Below, piece after piece: positions 35,444-44,898 of a DNA stretch of 64,000 nt. The translations under genes and the position numbers were made by a program. Origin of the DNA: Dehalococcoidia bacterium (GTDB taxonomy: Bacteria; Chloroflexota; Dehalococcoidia; SpSt-223); the NCBI GenBank assembly GCA_026003895.1, contig BPIC01000002.1, positions 434,001-498,000 of the forward strand. Direction: 5' to 3'. The notes under the pieces were generated by a model. It saw nothing but the letters and a program-made list of their open reading frames with translations. It searched no databases and was not told where the DNA came from. Every line of letters starts with the position of its first letter. The stretch's first letter is position 1.

Positions 35444-37405
35444 GTGGTGCCAGGGAGATTGATCTCGCTCCCGAGAACGGCTCCTTTGTCTCGTCCAACC
35501 ATTCGACCGTTCTCCTTGCAGCCAAGCAGCCGGACCGGCATAGTAGGAGCCGAGGCGATCATCTCGGAGGCGCTGCTGACTCGTCAAGCGATTGTCTTTG
35601 GTCGTTATCAGCTGCACCGGCTGCTCGGCGCCGGGGAGCACGGGAGCGTCTACCGCGCGACGCTGACCGGTGACTCGGCGCCGGTCGCGCTGCGCCTGCT
35701 CAGCGCGAGGTTGGCGGACGATCCGGGATTCGCCGCGCGGCTCGAGGCGTTCGCCGGCTCTCTTGCGACGCTGGCCCATCCCGCGCTCAACCCGGCGCTC
35801 GATTGGGGGATTGTCTCCGGCCAACCGTTCCTCGTCACGACGCTTGAGCCGGGCACACCACTCGACCGTGTCGATCCCAGTGAGGTTGACCTCGCGAGCC
35901 GAGTCGGGCTGATCGCGGATGCGTTCGATGCCGTCGCCGTCTTGCATCAGGCCGGCATTGTTCACGGAGACCTCAGGCCGTCGAACGTCGCGCTCCGCGC
36001 CGACGGTCGGGCCGGCATCACCGACACGGCGCTGGCCCGTTGGCTCGGCGCGCCTCTACCGGTCGGAAATCCGTACCTCAGCCCGGAATGCGCCAACGGC
36101 GCTCCGGTGAATGCAGCCGCGGACTGCTATGCCCTCGGGGTCATCCTGTACCAGCTCCTCACCGGTGTCCTCCCGGCCGACCCGCCGCTGCCGCCCTCCT
36201 CGCTGCGGCCCGACCTGCCCGTCGCCCTCGATGCCATCGCTCTGCGGCTCGTCGCGCGGGACCCCGATTCCCGGTTCCCTACTGCCGAGGCGGCGGCCAA
36301 GGCGTTGGGTCCATTCGCGAAGCGCCGAGTGCCGATCGCTGAGCCACCGCCGCACCACGCCGCAGTGCGCGAACCAGCCGCCTCTTCCGTGATGGCCCGG
36401 CTCGGAGCGCAGGCGGCCGCACTCCCGCGACCGCCGCTTGCCGCGTCCGCCCTCACCGCTCTGCTGCTCGGTATCCTCACTGCTGCGACGATTGTCGGGA
36501 CAGGCCGCGCCGCGGCTCGTCCCGGCCCGATCGACACCTTTCTCCGCCCGGCGGAGGTGGTGGCTGAACCTCCGCCGGCCGTAAAGCCGATGACGCCGAC
36601 GCTACCGGTCGTCGCTGCCTTGCCGCCGCCGGTCGTGGTCACGAGCACAGGTGCGCTCAGTATGACAAGCGCTGCCGGCCGGACGATCAGCGGGACAGCG
36701 GCAATTACCAATTACGGCACCCTATCAAGCACGCGACCAATCACGGCTAGTCCGTCGCTCTCGGCAACGGCGCCGGTTTCCGGGATGCGGCCGAGCACAC
36801 CCATCACGCCGGCGAGCTCGCCATCGGCGCCAGCGCAGAGCAATCCGGATTCGTTGATGTACGTAGTTTCGAACCGACAGGGGGTGCCCGAAAACTATCA
36901 GCCCGCTGATCTCGTCCCGATCGACGGACTCATTCCGACGGTCAAGCCGAATGTCCGCCTGCGCCGTGTCGTGCTTGATGCCTTCCGCCGGATGACCGAC
37001 GCGATGCGGGCGGCTGGGCTTGAACCAATCGTTTTCGGCGCGTATCTCTCGCCGCCAGAGCAACGCGAGGCCTTTGCCAAACTCGTCTCCCAATACGGGC
37101 AGGCTGGAGCTGAACGTCTCGGTCCGAAACCCGGATTCGATGAGCACCAGCTCGGCACCGTGGTCGACTTCGTCAGCGGGTCGCAGGGGCGCCGGCTCGA
37201 CGACCGGTTCAACGAGAGCCCGGAGGGGCGCTGGCTGCTCGCCAACGCCCCGAAATATGGCTTCATTCCGAGCTATCCCGTTGGCAAGGACGCTGTGATC
37301 GGGTTCAAGGCCCGGCCTTGGCAATATCGCTATGTGGGCGACCTCGCCTACGACATCGCTTCGCGTGGTCAGACCCTCGAGGAATATGTCGCGGCTCGCC
37401 GCTGA
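35444..37405 (+). CDS. Ser/Thr-kinase-like protein fused to a VanY-type D,D-carboxypeptidase-like domain
   Basis: Up to 653 residues; the N-terminal start is uncertain (several TTG/GTG, none with a good ribosome-binding site). Kinase domain ~53-290: GAGEHGSVY loop, HGDLRPSN (H174-N181) and Asp194 in the DFG position (TDTALA). The VAIK lysine is Arg84. A transmembrane helix (~335-355) and a Ser/Thr/Pro-rich linker lead to a C-terminal VanY domain: FDEHQLGTVVDF (H568, D575 zinc ligands), but the EPWHxRYVG motif reads RPWQYRYVG, so the catalytic Glu is R624 and the third zinc His is Q627. Both halves may therefore be non-catalytic. The arrangement parallels PknB-type kinases with outside peptidoglycan-binding domains. 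Confidence 0.8.
   Translation: MVPGRLISLPRTAPLSRPTIRPFSLQPSSRTGIVGAEAIISEALLTRQAIVFGRYQLHRLLGAGEHGSVYRATLTGDSAPVALRLLSARLADDPGFAARLEAFAGSLATLAHPALNPALDWGIVSGQPFLVTTLEPGTPLDRVDPSEVDLASRVGLIADAFDAVAVLHQAGIVHGDLRPSNVALRADGRAGITDTALARWLGAPLPVGNPYLSPECANGAPVNAAADCYALGVILYQLLTGVLPADPPLPPSSLRPDLPVALDAIALRLVARDPDSRFPTAEAAAKALGPFAKRRVPIAEPPPHHAAVREPAASSVMARLGAQAAALPRPPLAASALTALLLGILTAATIVGTGRAAARPGPIDTFLRPAEVVAEPPPAVKPMTPTLPVVAALPPPVVVTSTGALSMTSAAGRTISGTAAITNYGTLSSTRPITASPSLSATAPVSGMRPSTPITPASSPSAPAQSNPDSLMYVVSNRQGVPENYQPADLVPIDGLIPTVKPNVRLRRVVLDAFRRMTDAMRAAGLEPIVFGAYLSPPEQREAFAKLVSQYGQAGAERLGPKPGFDEHQLGTVVDFVSGSQGRRLDDRFNESPEGRWLLANAPKYGFIPSYPVGKDAVIGFKARPWQYRYVGDLAYDIASRGQTLEEYVAARR
35516..35544 (+). 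promoter_or_regulatory. possible promoter near the kinase-VanY start
   Basis: TTGCAG (35516-35521), 17 bp, CATAGT (35539-35544). If used, transcription would begin inside the annotated frame, where no ATG, GTG or TTG remains before the kinase domain; so either this is not the promoter or the start codon is unusual. Confidence 0.3.
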
Positions 37406-37416
37406 GCCCGACCTGC

Positions 37417-38968
37417 CTACGGCATTCCCGGCAAGATGGAGCGGCCAGCGGCCCAGAGCAGGTTGTTGTAGCTGGCGTATCTCCCGGAGGTCATCCACGG
37501 ATCGATCTCCTCGCGATAACACAGGAGGAAGGTGAGATTCGCCAGAAACACCTTCGGCGCGAGCTCGACCAAGTCCCGGGCGAGCCGCTTGTACTCGCCG
37601 GACTTGGCCGCCGGGTCCGGGTGGTCGTTGATGGCCTTCAACCGGTCGACGATTGCCTTGTCGCGGATGTAACGCCCGCCGTGCATTCCGCGCGGCGGGT
37701 CGTACTCGTGGGCGATGTTGTAGTGCGGGTCGGCGATGCCGTGGCTTGTCTCGGGCACAAGCCAGAGCGGGGCCATTTGGCCTGCGGGGACCGTGGACTG
37801 AGGGATCGTGCGGACGCGGAGGCCAACGCGGTTAAGCGCGTCGACGACGATTTGCGCGATTTGCTTGCTCTCGGGGTCGTCGCCAATCGCGAAGTCGATT
37901 TCAGCGCCTTCAGCCCCACTTTCGCGGACCATCGCCCGGGCGCGTTCAGGATCGTTTGGATACGGCCAAGCGGTTGGGTCGTAATCACTCGCGATGTCGA
38001 GGATAGGCCCGCGGCTCGGACGCGCCAACCCATCGTACACCTCACGGATGATTCGATCGTACGGGATGGCGGTCAGGATGGCCTGTCGAAGGAGCTGGTT
38101 GTCGAGCGGCGGTGACTTCCAGTCGATATCGATCTGGGCTTGGTTGGTCTTGGCGATTACCGGAACAACGCCTTGCAACCGCTCGAGCCGGCGGAACTCC
38201 GCTGGGTAGAGCCCGGCGATGATGTTGACGGCGCCCGATTCAAACTGTTCGATGCCTTCCTCACGGGTGGCGACCGTCGCGTAGACGATTCGGTCGATTC
38301 CCGGACGGCCGCCCCAGTAGTCGTCGCGGGCGGCGCCGACGAGTTCGCGCTCGTCCTGCCGCTCCAGCCGAAATGGCCCGAAGCCGCACGGCGTCCCTGC
38401 GAGGAAGTCGATGGCCCAAGGATCGGCTTCGCTGGCGTGTCGGCGCGCCTCCTGCGAGTCGAAGATACAGTTGGTCGCGAAGGCCCAGAATTTCGGCCAG
38501 CTTGGCTTGGGCGCAGGAAGACGAAAGATCACCGTATATCGATCGGCGGCGATGACCCCGTCGCTCGTCGGAAGTCCGCCAACGATCCGGCTGCGCCACA
38601 GGCCGACGCCGCGCAGCGCGTACGCCCGGTCCCAGCTCCATTTCACATCGTCGGCGGTCAACTCATTGCCGAAATGGCTGATTGCCCCGCGCCGCAGGTG
38701 GACTGTCCATTCGGTCGCGTCGGCGTTTGACTCCCACCGTTCGGCGAGGAAGCCGACCATCTGCTCGAAATCCGCCCGATACTGACCATCCGGGTCGCGA
38801 ACGATTTTCGGTAGGGCGAGCGGGGTCGAAGAAACTCATCGAGATGTGATAGGCCGGTGCCGGACGGTCGGTTCCACCGAGCCGTGGGGTATCGGAATCG
38901 AAGCTGACCCACGCACGGCTGACAGGCATGATGACCGTCTTCGAATTCGGTGTGAGCGTGGAAGGCAT
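37417..38968 (-). pseudogene. peptide/nickel-type ABC solute-binding protein, frameshifted near the N-terminus and lacking a signal peptide
   Basis: The C-terminal 447 residues form an SBP_bac_5 protein (FLAERWESNADATEWTVHLR, ADDVKWSWDRAY, GFGPFRLERQDERELV). The N-terminal part lies in another frame from ATG 38968 (MPSTLTPNSKTVIMPVSRAW...YHISMSFFDP). The frames meet at a CCCC run (plus-strand GGGG, 38821-38824): removing one C joins SFFDP to LALPKIVRDPDGQY without loss. An in-frame TAA just upstream of 38968 shows that no export signal is encoded. This may be a real frameshift, an assembly error or slippage. It lies directly after the MmgE/PrpD gene; no permease genes are near. Confidence 0.75.
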
Positions 38969-38983
38969 GGCAAACTCCGGTGA

Positions 38984-40561
38984 TTAGAGTGCGGCCTGCG
39001 GCGAGACCGCCGACCAGAACGCTGTGAGCGACTGGGAGAGGTCGAGGCTCTCGACTGCATCAACAAGGCGTAACGGTCGCCGGTACCTCGGCTGACCAGA
39101 AACGCGCCAGCAGTCGGCGAGCTTGGAGAGTACGCGCTCGCGGGTCGTTTCGTTGGACAGGTCGCCGGGCATGCCGTCGACGGTCGATTCGAGGAGGATC
39201 CCCTCGGTGGTTAACACGAGGAGGCGGACCGGCGTCTCGGAGTCCGGCGGGATCTCGGGTGAAGGTGAGAGCTCGATGCGCTCCATGAGCTCCCAGAGGT
39301 CAGGATCGGGCGCACTCGATGGCTCAACGCTGTCCAGCCCGATCCAGCCATCGCGCAACGCCCGGGCGACGAGGTACGGCAGGCTGCGCCGGAGCTCGGC
39401 AGGAGGCGCCGCTGGCCCGGGCTTGCCCGCCCCGGCGCGTACCACCGCCGCGCTTGCTTCAATGACCAACTGTTGGATCCGTTCTGGGGCGAGCCGTCCC
39501 CCGGCGAGCTGCACTGCGCTCTCGACGGCGGCGGCGGCGTGGCGATCCACGGGATAGAGCTGAACGCGGACATCTTCAAGCCGCCAGGTGGCGCCGAGGC
39601 CATCCAGCGCTGCCGTCCGGTTGAACTGGCCGCGCTCCACCAACCGGGCATACCCCGCCGGGCCCTCAATGACCTGACGCGGCCCAACCACGCCGCCGGC
39701 AGCGAGCCGCGCTGCTTGGACGGCGGCTTGGGCGCCAAAGCCGGCAACCAGCGGTCCGAGGCTTGATTCCTCGTCGACTGGAAGCAGCGCTTGACTCAGG
39801 GCAAGACCGAAGGCGGCGATCAGCGCTTCAAGCTCGAGGTCTAGCAGGACGGCGGCAGCGGCCGTCCCCCCTAGCGCCGCAATCGCTGCGGTGCGGGACA
39901 GCGAAGGTCGGTTGGTCGCGGCTGCAGCGATTCGGCAGCCAACCTCGACACCGATGGCAATCGCGGGCAAGATCGCTCCCGGTTCACGCAGTCGCAGTTC
40001 GTCGGCGAGCGCGAGTGTTGCCGCGACGGGCCCGGGAAGCGGCGACACATCGCCGGGATCGAAGCGGGCATCGAGGCCATGGGCGTGGATCATCGACGCG
40101 TTGACCAGTGCCGCGTCGGTCGGCACGAGCTTCTGGCGGAGCCCGATGAGGTGGCCGCGCTCGCCGTGCCGGCGCGCCGCCAATGACTCGGCAAGCGCCC
40201 GGATCTGGCCGTTACGGATGCCGCTGTAGCCGGCGGCGAGCGAATCGATCAGGAGCAGCTTCGTTCGGTCGATAATCTCCTCAGGGAGCGGTTGGGCAGC
40301 AGCAGCGATCACGAAGGCAGCGAGCGGTTCGATGAGGTCATAGTCCTCGCGAAGAGCCGGCAAGGGCACCGCGACCGGCGGTAGCCGATCGCGTTGGACG
40401 CGGATTGCGACCCGTAACTCGGCGGCGCGCTCGCGGGCAGCCGGTGTTACCACCGTCCCGGGTGCGACGACGAGTGCCCGACCGTTTCTGGCGGCGGCTT
40501 CGACGTCTCGCACCGAGACAACGCCGCCGGCGCGGCGACGCTCTCGCTTCTCCCTTGTCAA
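38984..40561 (-). CDS. MmgE/PrpD-family protein with an N-terminal extension
   Basis: About 525 residues. The PrpD fold is evident: IDRTKLLLIDSLAAGYSGIRNGQ, ALVNASMIHAHGLDARFD, RPSLSRTAAIAALGGTAAAAVLL. Family members include 2-methylcitrate and cis-aconitate dehydratases. Before the core is a ~60-residue segment (VRDVEAAARNGRALVVAPGTVVTPAARERAAELRVAI) of the 'PG-x-x-(L/V)TP-x-AR' type seen in accessory proteins such as EutT. The start is unclear: TTG 40561 is used here; GTG 40588 (leaderless, just after the -10 box) and GTG 40513 are alternatives. Function is probably catabolic; the substrate is unknown. Confidence 0.75.
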   Translation of the reverse strand: MTREKRERRRAGGVVSVRDVEAAARNGRALVVAPGTVVTPAARERAAELRVAIRVQRDRLPPVAVPLPALREDYDLIEPLAAFVIAAAAQPLPEEIIDRTKLLLIDSLAAGYSGIRNGQIRALAESLAARRHGERGHLIGLRQKLVPTDAALVNASMIHAHGLDARFDPGDVSPLPGPVAATLALADELRLREPGAILPAIAIGVEVGCRIAAAATNRPSLSRTAAIAALGGTAAAAVLLDLELEALIAAFGLALSQALLPVDEESSLGPLVAGFGAQAAVQAARLAAGGVVGPRQVIEGPAGYARLVERGQFNRTAALDGLGATWRLEDVRVQLYPVDRHAAAAVESAVQLAGGRLAPERIQQLVIEASAAVVRAGAGKPGPAAPPAELRRSLPYLVARALRDGWIGLDSVEPSSAPDPDLWELMERIELSPSPEIPPDSETPVRLLVLTTEGILLESTVDGMPGDLSNETTRERVLSKLADCWRVSGQPRYRRPLRLVDAVESLDLSQSLTAFWSAVSPQAAL

Positions 40562-40597
40562 CGCATCCCCCGCCGATCGGCATCTCACCGGCCGGCC

Positions 40598-40608
40598 TAT
40601 GATAGCAT
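40598..40608. promoter_or_regulatory. overlapping divergent -10 boxes
   Basis: Plus strand TATGAT (40598-40603) reads toward the amidohydrolase; minus strand TGC-TATCAT (extended -10, 40604-40599) reads toward the PrpD-type gene. The two boxes occupy the same base pairs, so the polymerases must compete. Confidence 0.45.
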
Positions 40609-40648
40609 CGCAGCGCGTGGGGCCTGACCCGACGCGTCCGGAGTCGAT

Positions 40649-41515
40649 GTGATCCTTGATACCCAGATCCACTTATGGGAGGCGGAGCGGCCAGACCGGC
40701 CGTGGCGCCCCGATCGAAAGCCAAGCCTTCCGGAGCCGTTTGGCCCAGACCAATTCTTGCCGATGATGGACGCCGCCGGCGTCGATCGCGCCATCATCGT
40801 TCCGCCTGGGATCATGGGGAGCGACAATCGCTACGCGCTCGAAGTCGCGGGCCAGTATCCCGATCGCTTCGCCGTGATGGGGCTGATCGAGACGAAAGCG
40901 CCTGACATCCAGGAGCAGGTCGCTGCTTGGCGCCGGCAGCCCGGGATGCTCGGCATTCGCACCCACCTTCACGCCGCCGAACGGGCGACCTGGCCGAATG
41001 AGCGGGTGCTTGATCCGTTTTGGGCTGCCTGCGAGCGTCACCAAGTGCCGGTTGCTGTCTTCCTTGCAGGGTCGGTGGAGGTTGCCGAGCCGATCTTGGA
41101 GCGGTTTCCTCGGCTGAAGCTGGTGATTGATCACATGGGCTTGCCCCAAATCGACGTCAGCAGCGAGCATCCCAATCTGCCGGCATTGTTGGCGCTCGAA
41201 CGTTATCCCAACGTTGCCGTCAAACTGTCCACCGCGGCATCACGCTCTAGGCAAGGCTATCCGTTTCCCGAGGTTCACGAACTGCTGCGAACGGTGATCG
41301 AGACGTTCGGGCCGCGCCGCTGCTTCTTCGGCACGGACCATACCCAGCAGCTCGCCCGCAAGAAGGCGACCTACCAGCAAGAGGTGGACCTCTTTCGTTC
41401 GGCACTCCCATTTCTGAGCGACGAGGACCGTTCGTGGGTCCTCGGACGCGCAGCTGCCGACTATTTGGGCTGGCCGCCCGGCATCCCCTCGACCGCGCTC
41501 GCGGTTGCCCCCTAG
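40649..41515 (+). CDS. TIM-barrel amidohydrolase (amidohydrolase_2 / lactonase type)
   Basis: 288 residues. N-terminal DTQIHLW (DxxxHxW metal motif; usual HxH shortened), GIRTHLHAA, VIDHMG (LVIDHMGLPQ), and FFGTDHTQQ with the C-terminal Asp. These match the predicted TIM-barrel metal-dependent hydrolases including 2-pyrone-4,6-dicarboxylate lactonase. GTG 40649 has CGGAG upstream (the adjacent ATG would read into a stop). Possibly a partner of the divergent PrpD/solute-binding pair in catabolism of a carboxylic acid; this is inference. Confidence 0.85.
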   Translation: MILDTQIHLWEAERPDRPWRPDRKPSLPEPFGPDQFLPMMDAAGVDRAIIVPPGIMGSDNRYALEVAGQYPDRFAVMGLIETKAPDIQEQVAAWRRQPGMLGIRTHLHAAERATWPNERVLDPFWAACERHQVPVAVFLAGSVEVAEPILERFPRLKLVIDHMGLPQIDVSSEHPNLPALLALERYPNVAVKLSTAASRSRQGYPFPEVHELLRTVIETFGPRRCFFGTDHTQQLARKKATYQQEVDLFRSALPFLSDEDRSWVLGRAAADYLGWPPGIPSTALAVAP

Positions 41516-44085
41516 TCGGCGGCGATCGCGACGATCTCGCGAACGTCGATCATGCGGTACGGCTTCGCGAGCACCCCGCAGATCCCTCGTTCGCTTGCCT
41601 CCTCCGAATCGAGGTCCGCGCCCCAGCCGGTTGCGAGCGCGACCCGCATGCCTGGGAACCGCTGTTGGACCATAGCGGTCAGCTCCCAGCCGTTCATCCC
41701 GGCGCCCATGCCAAGGTCCGTAATCACGAGGTCGAAGAGCTGCGCGTCGAGGATCCGAAGCGCCTCCTCACCGGAATGCGCAACGACGACGTGGTGGCCG
41801 TCGCTGGCAAGCATCGTCGCGAGCATCTGAGCGAGCGCAGGATCGTCGTCGACCGCGAGCACCCGGAGTTGTTTGCTCGCCGTGCGGGCGCGGGCCGCCG
41901 GTTGCGACGTGTCTTTGACCGTGAGGGGAAAGGCCAGCCGAAACGCTGTCCCGCGACCCGGGGCAGAGTCGATCGAAATTCGGCCGCGGTGGCGCTCCAC
42001 CGTCGCGAAGACGATCGACAACCCAATTCCCGATCCGCGTTCTCCTTTGGTGGTGAAGAACGGCTCAAACACGCGCGCCTGGACTTCCGAGCTCATCCCG
42101 ACGCCGTTGTCGACAACGAGGGCGTGCACTTCGTCCTCGTCGAGTTCGAGGACGAGGCGGATCGTGCCGCCCTTGGGCAGCGCGTCCACGGCGTTGAATA
42201 CGAGGTTCGTAAAGGCTTCGCGCAGGCTTTCCGGCCATCCTTCGATGATGGCCTCGGATCCTGTCTCGACGTGAAGGACGATTGGCCGCCCTTCTTGCTG
42301 AGCGGCGTCCCGCCACTTCGGGGCGGTCAGCAGGGCCACTTCCCGCAGCAGTTCCGCCAAGTCGATTTTCTCCGCCGGTCGGTCCGGCCGCGAGCGGGTG
42401 AACGCTTGGATGCGACGAACGGACTCGGCACCATCTTGTGCGGCGCGAACGATGACGCTGAGCGATTCACGCAAGCGGGCGAGATTCGGCGTCGGCTGTT
42501 CCAACTCTTGCAGGGCCAACTCGCCATGCCCCGAGACAAGACCAAGATACTGGTTCAGGTCGTGGGCGACACCGCTCGCCATTTGGCCAAGCGCTCGCAG
42601 CTTCTCGGCCTGGCCAATCGCGGCGACCTGGCGTTCGGCGAGCTTCTGCTGCGAGATGTCTTCGACGATCGCTAACAACATCCGGGTGCCGGCTCCGCTT
42701 CCGCGGAGCGTTGTAATCGTCACTTTGCCCCATCGCTCGCCGGGCTCCGAGCTGGTGAAGCGAAATTCGCCGAGCGCACCGGTTGTTTCGCCGTCGATCA
42801 ACCGGGTGATCTGCTCGATCGGCTGCTCACGTAGCGCCGGATCGAGGAGGTCGATCAGTCGATCGCCTTCGAGATCGTCGCGGCCGACGAAGCGCCGGAG
42901 ATGATCGTTTTTGGCGACGACTCGTCCGTCGCTATCTAGGATGGCGATTCCGACTTCGGCTTGCTCGAAGACCGTCCGAAACCGCTGCTCGGACTCTTCA
43001 AGCGCGAGCCGATCTCGTTGCGTCGACGTGGCGTCGATCAGTGTGGTGACGACATGGCCGAGGGCGCCATCCGGCCGGCGGAGCGGACGGGACGTTGCGT
43101 TGACCACGATTGGCCGTCCGGTCGCCGTCGTACATTCGAGGATGGCCGCCGCCGAGGGCAGGTCAGACTCCCGGACCGCCTCCCACGGCGGGCGAGGTCC
43201 CGGACTCCAACGCATCGTCTGGGTAAAAAGATGGCGCGCGATGGCGTCCGTCCCGGTCACTTCGAGCAGGCGCGACGCCGCCACGTTGGCCAATATCAGC
43301 AATCCGAACGCGTTGTGGATGAGGACACCGCATTCGACCGACTCCATCAGCACTCGGCGCTGCAAATCCTCCGCCGTAATGTCGGTGATGGCGCCGACCG
43401 CGCCGACGATTTCCGCGTTATCGCGCACCGGCGCGGCGGAGACCCGCACGATGCGGTCATCCCCGCTGGCAGACGTGATCACGTAGTCGAGGCCGCGGGT
43501 TTCCTGGCCCTCGTCGAGCGCCAGCCTCATTGGTGTCTCGCCGATCGACATTCGCTCGTAGGATGCGGCGCGACGGAGCCCGCTCGGCGACTCGGGAGGG
43601 CGAAGATCCGTCCCTCCGGTGGGAGCAACGTCCGTCATCGCTGCCGCGACGGCGTTCGAGAAGGCGCGTTGACCACTGCGAGAAACAAAGAAAACGCCGA
43701 CCGGCAGGATATCGAGAATCGCCCGGAAGATGAGCTCCTCCAGCCGATCACTCTGGACGCGGCTCGCCTCGCGCTCGAGGAGCAATCGAGCGGCGGCCTC
43801 GGCGGCCGCCTCGACAAATTCCGATTCGCGCTTTGCATGTTCTGGCGTCACGCCCAGCCGAAGCGAGCCAAGCTCGCGGCCGCGAACACGCAACGGAATG
43901 GCCATCCCTTCGACGGTCGCCGGATCGCCGACGGACGAGGCGACCAGCCGTACCCCGTCAGACAGTTGGACCTTTGTCTCGAGCCGCCGGGCGACGAGTT
44001 GCGCAAGCGCGTTCAGTGCCTGATCGACCGTGGCCGGGCTGTCCGCGGCTCGGGCGATCTGCTCGCGATCGGACTCAAGCGTCAT
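41512..44085 (-). CDS. hybrid sensor histidine kinase with GAF-like, three PAS and receiver domains
   Basis: 857 residues with no transmembrane segment. N-terminal GAF-like part (~1-110), three PAS domains (~115-240, 245-360, 365-490), HisKA with GVAHDLNQYLG (H508), HATPase_c with NLVFNAVDALPKGG, DNGVGM, GSGIGLSIV, and a C-terminal receiver with acidic pocket AVDDD and phospho-acceptor Asp790 (ITDLGMG), ending in LAKPYR. A cytoplasmic stress or redox sensor is likely. No separate response regulator with an output domain lies nearby, so the phosphorelay partner is elsewhere. ATG preceded by GAGAGG. Confidence 0.92.
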   Translation of the reverse strand: MTLESDREQIARAADSPATVDQALNALAQLVARRLETKVQLSDGVRLVASSVGDPATVEGMAIPLRVRGRELGSLRLGVTPEHAKRESEFVEAAAEAAARLLLEREASRVQSDRLEELIFRAILDILPVGVFFVSRSGQRAFSNAVAAAMTDVAPTGGTDLRPPESPSGLRRAASYERMSIGETPMRLALDEGQETRGLDYVITSASGDDRIVRVSAAPVRDNAEIVGAVGAITDITAEDLQRRVLMESVECGVLIHNAFGLLILANVAASRLLEVTGTDAIARHLFTQTMRWSPGPRPPWEAVRESDLPSAAAILECTTATGRPIVVNATSRPLRRPDGALGHVVTTLIDATSTQRDRLALEESEQRFRTVFEQAEVGIAILDSDGRVVAKNDHLRRFVGRDDLEGDRLIDLLDPALREQPIEQITRLIDGETTGALGEFRFTSSEPGERWGKVTITTLRGSGAGTRMLLAIVEDISQQKLAERQVAAIGQAEKLRALGQMASGVAHDLNQYLGLVSGHGELALQELEQPTPNLARLRESLSVIVRAAQDGAESVRRIQAFTRSRPDRPAEKIDLAELLREVALLTAPKWRDAAQQEGRPIVLHVETGSEAIIEGWPESLREAFTNLVFNAVDALPKGGTIRLVLELDEDEVHALVVDNGVGMSSEVQARVFEPFFTTKGERGSGIGLSIVFATVERHRGRISIDSAPGRGTAFRLAFPLTVKDTSQPAARARTASKQLRVLAVDDDPALAQMLATMLASDGHHVVVAHSGEEALRILDAQLFDLVITDLGMGAGMNGWELTAMVQQRFPGMRVALATGWGADLDSEEASERGICGVLAKPYRMIDVREIVAIAAD

Positions 44086-44898
44086 CGTTCCCTCTCGATC
44101 ATCACTCGCAGGTCACCACCGGACTCCCGCGCGGTCTCCATGCTTCGCTGGGTGGCCGGGCCATCTTAGCGGAGGTCACGCATTTGCGCTGAACGTTCTT
44201 GAGTCCGCCTTTCACCGAGGTTCGGTTGGCGCCCGTTGGGATCTACGGCGGCGCTCCTGCGACGCGGATCTCCACAGCGCCGTGCTACGATGGGCCGGTC
44301 GTTTTCAGCGTCGGATGCCGCCCATTTCTCAAAGCCGACCCGAGCAGTGAGAGTCGGGACCTGTTCGAGCGACGGCAGCCTGCGTTGGCCGGGAGGCGCT
44401 GGTCCAACGCGTTGGATAGTCACTGCGCGAACGGGACCAACTTGGGACTGAAGGGAGCGCAGCGCAGAGCCGACGTGCCGACGGCCATGCGGTGATTGCC
44501 TCAGCGGGCGTTCGGGACCGCGTTAACTGAGGCTCGATGATCCCGCTGGACCGGTTTTCCCGCCAGCGCACCGAGCGACGACTGTTCACAGCAGAAGGAA
44601 TCCCACTCGTTCGTAAACGCAACCATCCTGCGAAGTTCGCTCTTCGGGTCCCAATTAGAGGCTCGGCGAATGGACCCACCTCGGCTGCTGGCCTCCGATC
44701 GCGGTGGCCGTTCCGGCGGCGGTGCGCTTCGCCAGGCCAACCCCATCTCTCGCGATGAGCGCTGCGCGCTTCTGGGGCGGCTGCTCGACCGTGCGAGGGG
44801 TAAGACGCTGGCCGTGGCCTAGGACGGGGCCGGCCTCGGTGGGGACCACCTACAATATGCACTGGATGCACTGGGCGTGCTCGCCTGAGGAGCGTGGT
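44086..44898. other. 813 bp intergenic region with a palindrome and a lone extended -10 box
   Basis: No convincing gene. It holds an extended -10 box TGC-TACGAT (44283-44291), a perfect 14 bp palindrome TCCAACGCGTTGGA (44403-44416), and a short open frame 44670-44822 (50 codons, ATG, weak AGAGG upstream) without recognisable similarity. It ends with the YggX promoter. It may contain remnants of a gene or an unrecognised RNA. Confidence 0.5.
44851..44856 (+). promoter_or_regulatory. -10 box of the YggX-like gene
   Basis: TACAAT, five of six consensus bases, immediately before an out-competed in-frame ATG (44857). A start near 44863 gives a ~36-base leader containing the GAGGAG of GTG 44899. 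The -35 region is weak. Confidence 0.45.

Noticed and set aside
44670-44822. 50-codon ORF with ATG and weak AGAGG upstream
   Set aside because: No recognisable family, low-complexity Arg/Gly/Leu product, neighbours give no support.
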